In this document: positions 21,449 through 33,800 of the stretch, in pieces
How positions within the stretch are numbered: the stretch's first letter is position 1
Layout of the letters: each line of letters begins with the position of its first letter
Position numbers and translations under genes: made by a program
The notes under the pieces: model-generated
Told to the model about the DNA's origin: nothing
Databases searched by the model: none
What the model saw: only the letters and a program-made list of their open reading frames with translations
Assembly: GCA_905221605.1 (NCBI GenBank)
Contig: CAJNDS010000201.1
Location: 62,001-126,000 of the forward strand
Source of the DNA: Symbiodinium natans
Taxonomy: Eukaryota > Sar > Dinophyceae > Suessiales > Symbiodiniaceae
Direction of reading: 5' to 3'
Length of the DNA: 64,000 nt

Positions 21449-23768
21449 GAGCTTGATGTCAATAGCAGCCTCAACAAGCTGGCTGTTCAGTGCCGAAAGC
21501 GCAAGGCCAAGGCACATGTTCCTCTGGTGGTCGCCGAGCAACTTCACCAGCAAGTGCGGGACGCACGGGCAACGGCAAGCCGCTTGAAATCGCGCAAGCA
21601 GTGCCCAGGAGAGCTCACGCTGAGGCAGTTCTTTCGCAACCTGACAGTGACAAGCTGCTGTCCCCGCAGCTCGACAGAGTGTGCAGGTTGTGCCCTGTTT
21701 TCAGAAGGGAAGTGCCAGGAATGTGAAGGTGGCTACGTCCGGCAGAACGGGACCTGCGTGGCCTGCCTCAGCACTATCGACTGGATCAACGAGAATGGGG
21801 AGTCGTGTGACAGAATCACAGACTGCAATGATCGTCCGGTGAATGGTCAGAGCAGCAACCAGGCATGCTGCCAGTGCTCGGGGGGGCACAAGAGCCCCAC
21901 GCCCTTCAGGTACGCGGATAAGCGCTTCGCTGTCGGTGCTGCCATTCACCTCGAGCCTCTTCCCCGAACTGCCACCAGGTACTCCTTGAACTCCGGTTGC
22001 AACCTGGCTGCCTACAACCTGACCATGGACGGCACCACTGGGGTGATCTCCTACCAGGCATCCACGGATCTTCCGGTCAAGGCCTTCAGTGTACAATGTG
22101 AGGTCACAGCACACCAGGGAGCCAAGCTTGAAGAGACGGTCAAGGTGTCGGTTGTTGTGGAGTACATGACCTACCCATCTGCGGTTCTCATCTTCTCCCA
22201 TGATACCCCATCCTACTCCGTTGCTTCTACACAGACGATGAAGGATTTCGGCATGGTGTGCGCGCCGGAGCAACCATGGCTCTCCGTGGATGCCTCCGGG
22301 ACAGTCACAAGCTCTACTGGCACTGCTGGCGGTGCTGTGACGGCTGTGGATGAGTTTGCCACCATGGACGGTGCCGTGTGCGTGGTGTCCGCAACCGAGG
22401 GCGCATCGACCAAGAGGACGACCTCCTTCGCGGCCATCCGACCCCGGCCATGGCCGGAACTTGTCTACGAGGAGTCCTATGCAGAGGCACGCCCTGGGCA
22501 CCCCCAACCACACAGAACAAGGAAACAGGTGAAACAGGTGAAGGGTCATAAGTGGGTTTCCACTCCAGATTCCCTAGTCAACCCTGTTCAAGCCAGCAAG
22601 CTTGGCTTGATAGCCAGCATAGCAGAGTACAGAATGAAGTCATGGGGACCGTGTACAGAGCCTTTCATCGTTGCAGGGCATGTTGAAAGCTGCAGTCAGC
22701 ACATGTCAGCATAGCGGGATATAGCGGGTACATAGTCGAAAGCTTCACAGCAACAGCAAGGTGGTCGTCGGGGAGCAGCTGCCCCCCTTGAGACTGAAGA
22801 CGCCGAAAGGCTATGAAGAAGGCACGGGTGGGCTCAAGCCAACCTCCTTTGCCGTGAACTGCAGCTTTGGATTTCCGGTCTGGTCCTATGACCGCAACTG
22901 GGGTGTGGGGACCATCTACGGCCATCAATTTCTCGAAGTTGCACCGGATGGGAGCATTACTCTTGCACCCGGGGAGAGTATGGCCGAGATGTTCGATGAG
23001 CTCGAGGCCGACCAGCTCCGTCGCAAGTCGATCGAGATGCATTGCGGTGTATTTGGAATGTTTCCGGGAACGGACTTTGAACCCATCTTCGCACCGATGA
23101 TCTTCAAAGTGAAGGATAGCATGTGTTGGGTCAGCGAGTCCTTCTCTGGCGAAGTTGTCTATGAAAAGACGTACTCCGACGAGCCGAAATGTCGCAACGG
23201 ATGCCGGCACTCCAAGGTCTGCTCCCACTTCATGTTCTTTCCGCCTGAGACCTGCAAGCATTTTCGAATCAACAATGTAGGCGGGGCACCCGTGACGGCC
23301 TACGCCAAGGTCACAGATTGCACGGACCTTTCCACTTGCATTCGGCTGAAGCACCCTGAGTGGATTATTGCTGGAGACTATTGCCCTGTTGCGTACGACC
23401 TCCGTCGCGGAGGCCCTGTCTATCGGAAAGACAGCGAGATCCCGCAGGAGGTGATGTACCTCGCCTCTGTCCCGACCACTTCGACCACAGCCTGCGGTGC
23501 CGGACACTGGCTTGTGCAGCGGGCGAAGCCTGAGGCAGACTACGTGGATTCCAAGCTGGGCTACTTCGAGCTGGCAGGTGAAGAGCTGCTCTGCTTGCAG
23601 CCGGGAATACCTAGCAGCAAGACGGTCGTGGAGGCAAACGTCACCAAGAACATCTCCCTGAACTGGGCCACGCTTCCATGTGGGCAGCCGCTGACACACG
23701 AAGTGGAGGAGTCGGCCCTGACGATGTTGAATTCGCTTGTCAGCTTAGGCATTGTTGGGAGAATCTAG
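21449..23768 (+). CDS. Cys-rich, probably extracellular protein with Ig-like putative repeats
   Basis: Two long exons, 21449-22486 and 22761-23768, join in phase (YEESYAE / VVVGEQLPP) across an intron with a GC donor and AG-G acceptor. After a basic helical N-terminal part comes a Cys-rich module (ECAGC, KCQECEGGYVRQNGTC, CCQCSGG; about 21670-21890) that resembles growth-factor-receptor or furin-type Cys repeats. Then come two beta-rich repeats: YADKRFAVGAAIHLEPLPR with TMDGTTGVIS, and IFSHDTPSYSVAS with SVDASGTVTS. Both resemble the 'putative Ig' fold of surface proteins. The second exon has another Cys cluster (CRNGCRHSKVCSHF..ETCKHF, PAN/apple-like) and WLVQRAKPEADY. A stop follows at 23766. 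No signal peptide or membrane span is visible, so more 5' and 3' exons are likely. Function unknown; location is inferred from Cys content. Confidence 0.65.
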
Positions 23769-24139
23769 AAGGCGACAAGGAGTCAAGGAGTTTTCTGATG
23801 AGGATGACATGTCTGGACAAGGGAATGGTATGTTTTTCAGGATTCTTCGTTTGTCCCCCGAAAACGCTCTGGGTTGGGTTCTCGCTGAGTGCTTCACCGT
23901 GACCACACTTTGACGGTAGAGGCCGCAGGCCACGGTCAACGGAGGAGAGGCGAGGTTGACGGGAGAGGGCGCGGGGAGCCAGGCGTGGACAAGGCGGGGG
24001 CAGCACGACATCCGGTTAACGGGGCGCCCGCAGGAGCCGTGTGGTTAAAAGGGGGGAGCGCGAGATCCGGCTGACGGGGAGGGTGCAGGGAGACAAGGGG
24101 GATCGTCTTGGTTCGTGCAGGATATGCTGAAGTTTGCTG
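23769..24139. other. Purine-rich degenerate repeat, no gene
   Basis: 23930-24090 holds degenerate repeats built on GGTTGACGGGAGAGGGCGCG and GATCCGGCTGACGGGGAG, with a period near 60 bp. No exon signal seen. Confidence 0.5.
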
Positions 24140-25130
24140 AAACCCTAATTGGCTCTCCAAGATTTGTCTTCTTGATGTGAAGGATGGCCAGCTGCATCCC
24201 TTGGTCTTCGACGACCCGACGACGCTCCAGCCGGACGACTACTGGCTGCACCCTTGCGATTGCATTCCGCCAGAGTGGGGTTTGCATCCTCCAGCGAACC
24301 CGCTGGTTGCAGAGGGCCTTCCCGCTGCCAGTGACGGTGCAGGCCTCAAACATGGAACGGTCATGGTGTGCACGCCACTGGCGTGTACATGTGCTACATT
24401 CTACTGTTGCATGCATGAGGCTTGCTACTGCTCTCTGAGGTTCCTTCATTCCTCCTCCGCTGCTCATTGTTCAGGGCCAGTTCGCTTGCCCTTCCAGGTC
24501 GGATTCGCCACTGGAGTTTGGGGAGAGTCGACATGATCTGCTGTAGCCTGGGATGCTCAAATATCAGTCTCAACCGGCAGGCGATGCGTCAGCATCAGTT
24601 GAGAAGGAGTATGCACTAGAGTTGCCAGAGAGCTTGTTCTAAGATTCACCCTGGTACTTACACGACAATTCTTCACGTTTTCAACCTGACTCAGCCTACC
24701 TGTTCGTAAGAAGTTGAAACAGCGGAGATTGTGCAAACGGCAGACGCGGCTGAAGCCACGGAAGTGGTGGAAAGCGGAAGCTGCAGCGGAGAAACGCTGG
24801 AAGCATGTGGAAACAGCAGACGCCAAAACGGCAGCCCAGATTTCATGACGGCAGCTGGTTACAAGCAAGTGTAAATGTCATTTGGTGATGTGGTGATGTG
24901 GCGTGATGTCAGAAACATGATCGTCGACGAATGCACTCCAGCACTGGGCATGTCAGGCAGCTGCTTTCAGGAAAGAGGGGCATGTACTTCGAGACGGAGG
25001 CTACCGAACTTGAGGTATCACATGGGTACACAACACTTGCGTTCAATGCAGGCCGAGGCGTTCGAGAAGGCAGATTGCCAGGAGCGTTGCAAGGATTTCG
25101 TGGCCTGCCATATAAGAGTGGGAGGAACCT
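24140..25130 (+). CDS. Candidate exons, possibly 3' part of the Cys-rich gene
   Basis: 24140-24320 reads CLLDVKDGQLHPLVFDDPTT then DDYWLHPCDCIPPEWG. 24710-24873 reads EIVQTADAAEATEVVESGS and is acidic. 24920-25130 has IVDECTPALGMSGSCFQ and EAFEKADCQERCKDFVAC, the latter with the Cys spacing of a PAN/apple domain. All are on the + strand and Cys-containing, which fits the preceding gene, but I could not verify splice phases. Confidence 0.35.
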
Positions 25131-25387
25131 TTCGTTTTAAAGTTGTTTTTTTTGAGTTGATTTTGTGTTCTTATTGTTTTGATTATTTGTGTATCCTAGT
25201 GTGCAGGAAGGACGGAGGATGCCCATGGTGACCCAATGTAACCCAGAGCACAGCTGAGGTAGATTGCCAATTCTACTGGACAGGAACCTTGGCTGAAGGG
25301 AAAGCAACTGGGAGGGCAGGGTTTGTGCTTCTTGAGAACTGAGGCACCTCCCATGGAGCACAGACTTGCCGCCTTTTCAACGGGTGC

Positions 25388-26560
25388 GACAGCTTGGTGC
25401 GTGAATTTGGCATGGACGGCGACCTTTATGCTTTGCAACTTGGGCTCAGATGTCAGCAACTACCTCTCATCTTGGCTGGCTTTGTTGTTTGTCGCAGCAC
25501 TGTCGCAGCCCCAGCAAAGGCCCCAAAACAAGAGCTGCCTGGTCGCGAACCCAGAAGTTTGCTGGAAGACGACTCTGCGGAGGCACTGGAGTCACTAAAG
25601 ACAAGACTTTGCGTTGTTCATGTCTTCGTGACTGGGACTGGCCAGTGAGAGCTACACGTGCCAGGCAGTTCCTGACGCAGAAGGTAAGTGTCTCGCCGTC
25701 CTTCACGCATTCTTCCGCCCTTTTCAACGCAGGATGCCAGTGTGCAGCTGCTGTCCTCACGCTTTGTGGGCCAAAGCTGTCCAGGCTCCGAGTCATGTGA
25801 GTCATGTGCCTTGTTCTGCAGGAGGCTTGGCGGATTTCCGGAGCAATGCCTCACGCACATTGGACCGCGAGTTCACCTACGAGGACAAGCTTCTTCATAC
25901 TGGGGGTTGTCTCTAGAGTCGAACTGCATGTCGCCCCCCTTGCGCGTTGTCTCCCCAGGAGAAGCTGGGTGACATCTCCAGTGTGAAGTTTCTTGGGTGG
26001 ACAGAGATTTTCAAGCCCTTCGGCTTTGCCACACTGCTGCAGCCCAGACTAAGTTCAATCACTAGCTCCTAGAATATCCTACCATATCTTGCCACTCGGT
26101 TTTTGGCATTTCTCAGGTGAGAAGTCTGGGTGGCCTGGCAAGTGCGACGGTGCAGGGCCTGAACCCAAACCAGGAGAGCCATATTGCGAGTCACTTTAGG
26201 GCACGTTTTGTAGGCACTTTCTCAGGCTGTTCTCTTATTCTCTCTTGGGGGCATCTCGCAGGAGTATGAATGGGAGCTCCTCACCAGCAGCAACCAGAAG
26301 GAAGTTAAGCATAAAGTGGCGGTGACGCGGCACTACTTGTGTTTGCAAAGATGGGCCCTCGGGCCTTAGGGCCCTAATGCCCCAGAACGGTTCGAGGACC
26401 TTTGAACACGGCAAAAAAGTCGACTGAAGCTCAGGTGAACCATGGGGCACAAATGAATGTGGGCCAGCCGGAGATCAAAGCGAGTGAGGAGTTTGCCGTG
26501 ATGATGTGCCTGGCCTCTGAGAAAAACTTTTCTTTAGATTCGTCACCAGCTATGAAGCGT
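25388..26560 (+). CDS. Unidentified multi-exon protein with phase-consistent exons
   Basis: Exons that join in frame: a segment ending ARQFLTQK at 25682 (GT donor), 25733-25784 (DASVQLLSSRFVGQSCP, GC donor), 25822-25883 (GLADFRSNASRTLDREFTYE, GA donor), and 25959 to about 26030 (EKLGDISSVKFLGWTEIFKP), then 26262 to about 26355 (EYEWELLTSSNQKEVKHK). Earlier frames near 25388-25440 (LVREFGMDGDLYALQLG) and 25510-25600 (SLLEDDSAEALESLK), and a later one at 26430-26530 (EIKASEEFAVMMCLASEK), are probable additional exons. I recognise no domain. Exon size and AG-G acceptors match tilS. Confidence 0.5.
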
Positions 26561-28318
26561 CCGAGGGGGCAGAGTAGATGTCTGAAAATGTACTGAAGTG
26601 GCTGCAGGCAAGGAAAGTCCAAGTCGACTCCTCGAGGAGAGCTGGTCTTCGATTTCGAGGCCAGTGACTTCGCTCTCGGGCCACAGGCGGGGGGAGGGGG
26701 GAGGGCTGTGCGGCTGGGCAATGCATGCCAAAGGCCAAGCCGCAATGCAAAGCCGAATGCAATGCAGAATGATATGCAGAATGCACAGACCCTGCCGAGT
26801 CCTATTGCATGGGAATAGAAAAGGTGAGAGAAGCTTCTGCACTCATCATCGGTCTTTGTTACGTAGAGGTTTCATCCTGAGCACAGGATCTTCGTAGTGG
26901 GCCCTCGTCTAGCATCGCAACCAAGAGTTGCCCTTCGGGAACGAAAGCTGCTTGGCAGCATTCGTGCAGCATTGAAGGCTCACGACGGACGTGCCTCAAA
27001 CATGCCGTTGCGCCGTACTTTCCTGCAGTTTTGCAAAAGTGCACACTTGCTGCAAGCCTGTTCAGCCAAGATGACTCATTGTTCGTGCTATGCAGCTTGG
27101 AAAGCAATACCTTTTGCGCTTCAGTTTTGGCCTTTTTGTCAAAGCATGCTGTCAAGCATGCTGTGGCCAGGCTGATTCAGGAGTGTGCGCCGGTGCGAAG
27201 ATGGAGCCGGCATCAAATCCGAGAACATGCAGCGCCTATGGGATGCTTGAGACGGCACTTAGCAGCGGTGTTGACGCCACTAATCGCCACTAGTTATGTA
27301 TCGCATCTGACATCATCTGACCATTCTTGAACTTCAACGTGCCTCCTCGGTAGCCTGGCCGGCCCAAGCCACCGGAGAAAGCGATTGAGATCGAAAATGG
27401 CGCTGGAGAGCAGCCGAGTGGCAAACCCGAAGCCTTGAACCAGCACCGCAAGTGAGCTTGGGGGACGTACAGGTTTGCTGGAGGACCCCTTGCGGGAGTT
27501 CCCGCCTGGCAGCTTGATGAAACGCACCCAATGGTAGCACCTTGATGAAGCAATGGTTGCACAACGTGCATATTGCGTGTTGCCCATTCTCTGTAGAGAT
27601 GGCACTGTCGCACACATACATCAAAGTATATTCTGAGACTGTGCTCGGCTCTTGTTGCCCCCGTCAGTTCACACCACTCACTTTGAACTCACACATCCGG
27701 AGTGCCCAGTGGTACAAGACCTTTGGCATTCCGCTTCCTTCCGAAACATCTGAATCATTCGCCGTCGTTATCCAAAGGCAATGAGCCTAGCTACTTGATG
27801 CGTGCTGCTCAGTTTCCGGAGACATGGCATTGTCTCACACATACATCAAAAGTACGCAAAAGTTGGGAAACTGTGCTCAGCTTTTGAAAGCCGTGAAGGC
27901 TTGTCGGCCTTCATTAGCAGGAATGCCTTGCAATCGTTATCTGTGCTCATGTGCTTGTTGTAAGTGGAGTTTGGATAGGGTGGGGGAGCTAAGTGCAGGA
28001 AGGACCAGCGGCCACGCAAGGGTTCTAGGGGGTTTCGGGGGGGGGGGGGGGCTCGGACCTTGTCTTTGTCATAGTTGGGCAACATTTTACATTTTGAAGG
28101 GTACTTAAACCCAATAAGGAATATAGATTTAAAATCTTAATGCTATCCCAACCAAGAGTCAGTTATACCGTCAGCCGAGGAGCCGCGATGTCAGTGGAGG
28201 CAGCTCCAAGGCCGTCTCGGTGAGGGCGCACGTGCGCTGCATGAGGTTGACGCTTCTCGTTACACGACTTTATGACTTTCCATTTCTTTTATCAGACGGG
28301 ACACGAGGGGAGTCAGAA
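26561..28318. other. No supported gene
   Basis: Contents: short AATGCAGAATG-type duplications at 26740-26790, a direct duplication (next entry), a run of 14 G at 28037-28050, and frames under 110 codons on both strands with no motif. Confidence 0.35.
27596..27880 (+). repeat. Direct duplication about 222 bp apart
   Basis: GAGATGGCACTGTCGCACAC, followed by ATACATCAAAGTA and a block containing CTGTGCTCGGCTCTTG, starts at 27596. A diverged copy (GACATGGCATTGTCTCACAC, ATACATCAAAAGTA, CTGTGCTCAGCTTTTG) starts near 27818. Confidence 0.7.
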
Positions 28319-29840
28319 TGCCGAAACTGGCTACACCTGCCGAGGTATTTGCGCAATCTTCAAGTCGTGACAAGCGGTGGGGCCAGCTTCAGCCATCTGG
28401 GCTGCACAGAGCATGGAATGCCTGCACGTGGCACTCTGCAAACCATGGCTCATCTACGGATCATGAATGACAAGACTGTTGATGTGCCGTTGTCGCGAGT
28501 GGACAGGACGTAGACAGTTTGGACGTCAGGCTTCTTGCAGAACGGCGCAGCTGACAACAACCTCACCCAACTTTTGGATGTGGACGAGGAGGACGTCGAC
28601 GTAGAGGTGAGTTGGAAGCTCGGTGAGTGTGAATGCTCTCCCAAAGATTCCGTTGAGAAGCCAGCTGCTCATGACTTCAAGGTCTGGATGCTGATGGACA
28701 CACGCAGGAGGAGATGGAGGATGAGGAGGAGAAGGAGGAGGAGGCAGGATCACTCAGCGGGGATGTTTAATGCATGTTCTACCCACTCGAGCATGGATTT
28801 TTCGGCCTGATTCAGATGAACAGGCGCCTGAGCCTGAGGAGGACAGCCCAGGCACGCAGAGGGCACACGAGTGTACACTCTTTTGTGTTAAGCCCGCGCA
28901 TGTTCAACATTGTATGCGGGCCCCGAGGCATGTGTAGCTGCAATCAAGCCATTCGCTCTCGTTCCCTAGGTGACGAGCACAATGAAGCCGAGTTCGAAGG
29001 GCTTGAAGACGAAGACGAACACTCCGAAGACGACGCTGGCGAAGCTGCTGTGTTGATCATTGCCGAGTGTTGATCCGAGCTTGGAGATGTGCACAGCTTC
29101 CGAGCCTCCTTCCAGTGTCAGCCTAGGATGAGGACCTCGAAGGTGAGGTCAGCACTTCGGAGGATTCGGAGGCGACTTGTGTAGAGAAGTGGAGAGCTAC
29201 TGTAGGTTTTGGTTGTCTTCAGAACTTCAACATTTCGGTGCTGCAATATTTGCCTTGAGAAGTGGTCCACAGGGTCTCAGCGCACTGTATGTATGATTGG
29301 TGAGGACGAGGATGAAAGCGAGCACGGCATTGCTTTGACCCAAGAGGGTACGCAGTCAGGCCGATCTTCTGCCGCGCATCAATCTGCCGGGAACATGCGG
29401 GAAGTCTGAAGTGTGTTTGATGGTTGTCTTGGGTTTATTTCGGACGTGTACCCTGTCCAGTTTCAAGCGTGCAGTCGTGGCGTCGCCGTCGCCGCCGCCG
29501 CCGTGGCCTCAGCTTGTCCCTTTGTCACTTTGTTTGTGTACTCTGCTGTACATGGCGACAACCCTGCACTTTGGGTCAATGCCATGCTACTGTGCAAGTG
29601 AGGTCGTCGCCGCAGAGCGCCGCCCCCACCACCTAGGTGGCTTGCAGAAACTTGCAGAATCTTGTTCACAGATCTGCGTGTGCGCCCATGGTTGTGTGGC
29701 AGTGTTGCGCATGCCGATTATGCGACGTGAATGCTTGACGTTGTGAAGGAATCATGTTGTTTCGATCTTTGTCAGTCTGTCAGAAAGGCGCAGGCGCTCT
29801 CGGCGCCGACGCTCTCGACGCAGACGCTCGCTTCCCGCTC
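28319..29840 (+). CDS. Acidic then Arg/Ser-rich protein, many small exons
   Basis: A plausible start ATG at 28319 opens MPKLATPAEVFAQSSSRDKR. Acidic exons follow on the same strand: 28541-28606 (NNLTQLLDVDEEDVDVE), near 28682-28760 (LDADGHTQEEMEDEEEKEEE), near 28819-28858 (DEQAPEPEEDSPGTQ), 28970-29047 (DEHNEAEFEGLEDEDEHSED), 29127-29180 (DEDLEGEVSTSEDSEAT) and near 29300-29350 (GEDEDESEHGIALTQEG). Basic exons follow: about 29470-29505 (Arg run) and 29784-29839 (RRRRSRRRRSRRRRS). The acid-then-RS layout is common in nuclear RNA-processing proteins, but no RRM or other named domain is visible. Most exons are preceded by AG; not all joins were phase-checked. Confidence 0.5.
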
Positions 29841-30750
29841 AGGCTCGGCATGGGGTCAGGCACACGGCAAGGTTGTCAGAGTTGAGTTTCGAACAAGCTG
29901 CTTGCCAGGTTTCTGCATCTTGCCCCAACGGGAAACGACGCTGCGAACATGTTAGCAAAAGGATATTTTCGTATGTCAATCAAAGACCGCACCAGCGCAT
30001 TTCTGCTTCAGCAAGGCGTGGGAGTGTTTAAGAAAATAAGAAAAGTCTTTCTTGTGGAAGGGACTCGTTAGAGCAGTTGCAGTTTGGAGCCAAGGACTGT
30101 TGACTTGCTCCTGTTATCCTGACAGCTTCTTGGAGAAGCAATCACACTGGACCGACGTCCGCCATCACTGCAAGAGAGTGTGGAGGAGCGGGACGAAATG
30201 CTTCGCGAAAGGTGTCTGCGAAAAAATATGAGGATACGCTGCGGCCAAGTGTGATGTGTTGTGACTTGATACTTTCAGTGGGCAATGTTCAGGCTTCAAT
30301 GTGGACTGAGGTGGATATGCTCAGGCTTTGTGCGGAGATCTTGAAGCGCCTGCGGCTCGTGCACCCTGGTACTGTATGAGCTTGGACTGTTTGATATTAA
30401 AATTTGAGGTTCGACAGTGCCAGATGCGACCGAAGCCAAGGCGTGGCAAGATCGTGAAGCTTTTGGCAAGTATTGGACCAACAAGGAGGATCTTGGCTCC
30501 GTCTCCATTTTGTCGAAGTGCTAGGTGTTGTGTAAGGTTCGTTCTGGTCAGAGTTGTGGGATTTGCAAAGCCTGGTGATGCCTTTGCAGGAAGGTCCAGT
30601 GGCAAGTTGCCCTTCGGAAACGGTCCTGCTTGGGTGTTGGTGCCAGTCGACGAGTGGCGCAGAGAAGGACTGTACTCGCCTCTGGACCGACGGCAATCAA
30701 TGCCGTGCTTCAACCGGCCCAGGGAGAGTGACGACAGGCCAGGGTAGTGT
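29841..30750 (+). CDS. Further candidate exons, probably the same or next gene
   Basis: 30126-30213 reads LLGEAITLDRRPPSLQESVE then ERDEMLRE. 30290-30370 reads EVDMLRLCAEILKRLRLVHP. 30425-30500 reads EAKAWQDREAFGKYWTNKED. 30570-30745 reads GDAFAGRSSGKLPFGNGP then VLVPVDEWRREGLYSPLDRR. All are on the + strand. They look like real protein but I could not join them in phase and recognise no family. Confidence 0.35.
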
Positions 30751-30806
30751 GGCATGACTGTCCTGTAAATTATGCCTCAAAAAGTCAGGAATGAACAGCG
30801 CGTGAC

Positions 30807-33800
30807 GTGAACATGTGTCCCTGGGCAGTCCATGTCAACATCAAGATCACCGCCCGCTGCGCAGACCTCCGGGCATCGGCGCTGATCCTCAGCGGCATCA
30901 ACCTCACGCGGGTAACGTCAACGAGCTTGCTCCAGGACACCCCGGACGCGAACTCCGCCGAAGCGATCGTTCCATTTGCATCCAAGTCCTTCAGCTACAT
31001 GCACCTGTTCCAGCAGTGTGATGCACTGCTTCTCATGGGCGGCCTTGGGGTGGAGACCTGCTCGCGGCCAAGCTACCGGGAGCCAAGTTCGCATGCTTGG
31101 CGCGGCAAGCGGCCTCTGCCTTCCTTTTTTCTGCCTGGAACGGAATTAAAGGTTGGCTGTTGGCACGAGCGATATCAGTCCTTCCGGGCAGGCTTCCTGC
31201 AGCCGGGAGAAAACCTTCACTGTGTCAACGGAGATTGGTACAACTCTCTGCAGCTTCCAGAACTCACAGCTTTCGTGTGTGAACCGTGCGTCCTGGTCGC
31301 TGGAAAGGGAACTTTGGGAAGCAGTGGGTTCAAAGGTTTGTAGTGGTTCGTAGCATTTTGTACCGTACTTATTGCACTTGTAGGATTTTGTAGGAGATGG
31401 TAAACGTTGTAGTCAGTTGTAGTCCGACCAGTCCGCTTGCAGCCATTCAGGATACACGAACTACGCCCGGAGGCAGCAGCAAGAGCTGTACTACTTCAGC
31501 CGGATGGCCATGCGAGTCTACACCGAGTTGGGTTCATTAGCAGCGACGCACGGTGCAGCCCAGAAGTACTGCCTCTTCAAAGAGGACACTGCCCAAAATG
31601 CTTCCGCAGCAGCTCAGCTCGGAGCGGCACACCTTTCCAGCAAGCATTTGAATCGAACCAAGCCACATGAACATTTGCTGGCATAGCTGCTTGTCCAAGG
31701 CTGGAGGCAACATGACCTTGCAAGCTTCAGCGGCTTGTCCTGAGATCCTGGCGCTGGAGGTCACGCAGTGACGTTGAGTGGATCTGAGCTTTCCAGTATA
31801 ATTGTACAGAGAGTAGACACAATGGAAGGCGTGTAGCTTCACATGCCCAGCTGCAAGCTGCAAGCGTTGTCCGACTCGTGGAGCGCAGGTTGTGGGTTCG
31901 GCTGAAGTCGAAGATCGCATGATGGCCCTGCTTGACTATGGTGTGCCAGACCATGGTCAGTGCTCCTCGGGTTTTTTCAGTGGGGGTAGAGCTCAGTACT
32001 GGCATCCAGAACTCCACAACTCCAAGCAGTCCAAGTGTCCCGAGCAGAATCTAGAAAAGCCTACTCACCCGTGGCCAGCTCCGTTGATACCATTGCAGTC
32101 TGTTGCATCTTCTGAGAACTCTTGTGACAAGCATTTTGGGAAGCAAAATTTGAAACCTCTCCTAGTGTCTTGTTTCTGAGTCCTTCTCAGTGCCGCAGGC
32201 TTGGAGGCTTTGCCGGCGGCCGATGGTGTCAGCCCTAGCCTGGGCTATCAGAGACTTGGCGTCAACTCTCGAAGTATTCAACGTGTCTCCTTCATGCCCT
32301 TTGTGTCTTTGTGTGCACCCTAAGTATCTAAGTGCCCTGACCAGCATGACAGCTGCACCTTGTGATCTCTTTTGCGCTCAGCGCTATCGGTACTTTCTGC
32401 TACCTGAAGAGGGCGCAGGGCGAAGTCGAACCCCGAAACACATGGCCCATATGGCCCCCTAAATATGCGAAGCCGCGGTGCCGTCTCCGTGGTGACGCGG
32501 TGTCTGACATTCATAGGTTGGCCTTCTGATTCTGGGAGCTTCCGAGGGTCTAGGTGTCTGTGTGTGTTGACTTTGCACGCCTAGGAAATGTGACTTGGAA
32601 AACGAGCGGCAGCTAATCTCACCCATGGCACTGCCTGGTGTCCTCTGGGATATGCACAAGGCGGGCCGGTCCAGTCTGATGAGCGTCAGTCGACAGTCGA
32701 ATGTGTTGCTTTGTTCTTTGCTCGGTTAACTGATCGCTTTGTGACTTTTGTAGGGGTTGCAGTGTGCTGCAAGCACAGCCGAACCCCGTCTCCGTTTGGA
32801 CGCAGAAGTCGGATCATCCCTTCGCGCAGGAAGCAGATCGCACCCACGGCGAGGACTTCCACAAGGCTTGGCTGACTTGGCGGGTTCCAACTGTGGGTTT
32901 ATGGGCCGCCCCCTTTGCAGTCGTGTGCAGAGTGAACGCATCGTAAGGACTTCTCGTGTTGCCAGTTCTGCTGAAAGACTTCTGTTGAGTGAGGCCTTTG
33001 GCTCTTACTGTGGAGCACATGGGGCACTGTCGAGTTTGGCCTTCGGCCAGGTCTTTGCAGGATGCTGCTGAGTCAGATTGAGTCAGCATAGTCAAGTGAG
33101 TCATGTCAGAGTCACTCGGGTGGAGCTGCCAGAATTCTCAGAAGCAGCCAGGAGATGCAAGCATCAAGTCCACGTGCCGCTTCGCGCCAGTCATTCAGTT
33201 CGGAGCCTTGAGTGCACAGTTCGGGCTCTCTTTCTGCGCCTAAGTGTAAGAGTGCAAGTGCGAAGAGAGCTAGAGTCAGCTAGAGAGAGAGACGGTGAGA
33301 GGGGGGGGAGAGTGTCCCAGCGGACACCAAAAATGATCAAAAGTGTGCATCAGTTTTTGCACCAGGAGAGTTCCTGGACACCGCGATCACATACGACAAG
33401 AGAAGCCAGGATTGGCCGGAATGGAACACGCTATTGGCCGACTCACCTGTTCAGTGCCCGGATGGGGAAGCCCTCACTGGTTTCAAGCTTCTGCCAGCCC
33501 GCAACATCTTCCGGTGACTTGTATGCATTATCTTCATTCATGATTCAACTTGTCTGCTGCTCTGCCGCTTCTGTGGCTTTGAGTTGTATCTCAAGCTGCC
33601 AGACATCGCCTGTGGTCGTACGGGTAGAGGGCGGGCAGTGCTGGCTGCTAGCTTTGTGTTCAGCGTAGCCGTGGCGTGCGCTCGTTCAAGACGGCTGCCA
33701 GATACGAATGCAGCCGCATCGGTGGCCTCGGTGCTAGCTACGAGTACTTCAGCGCACAAGTGGAGGTTAAGAAGTTCGACCAAACCAGGGCAAACTGGAT

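Noticed and set aside
22665-23699. 344-codon minus-strand frame
   Set aside because: It mirrors the + exon 22761-23768, which has Cys modules and joins in phase to the previous exon.
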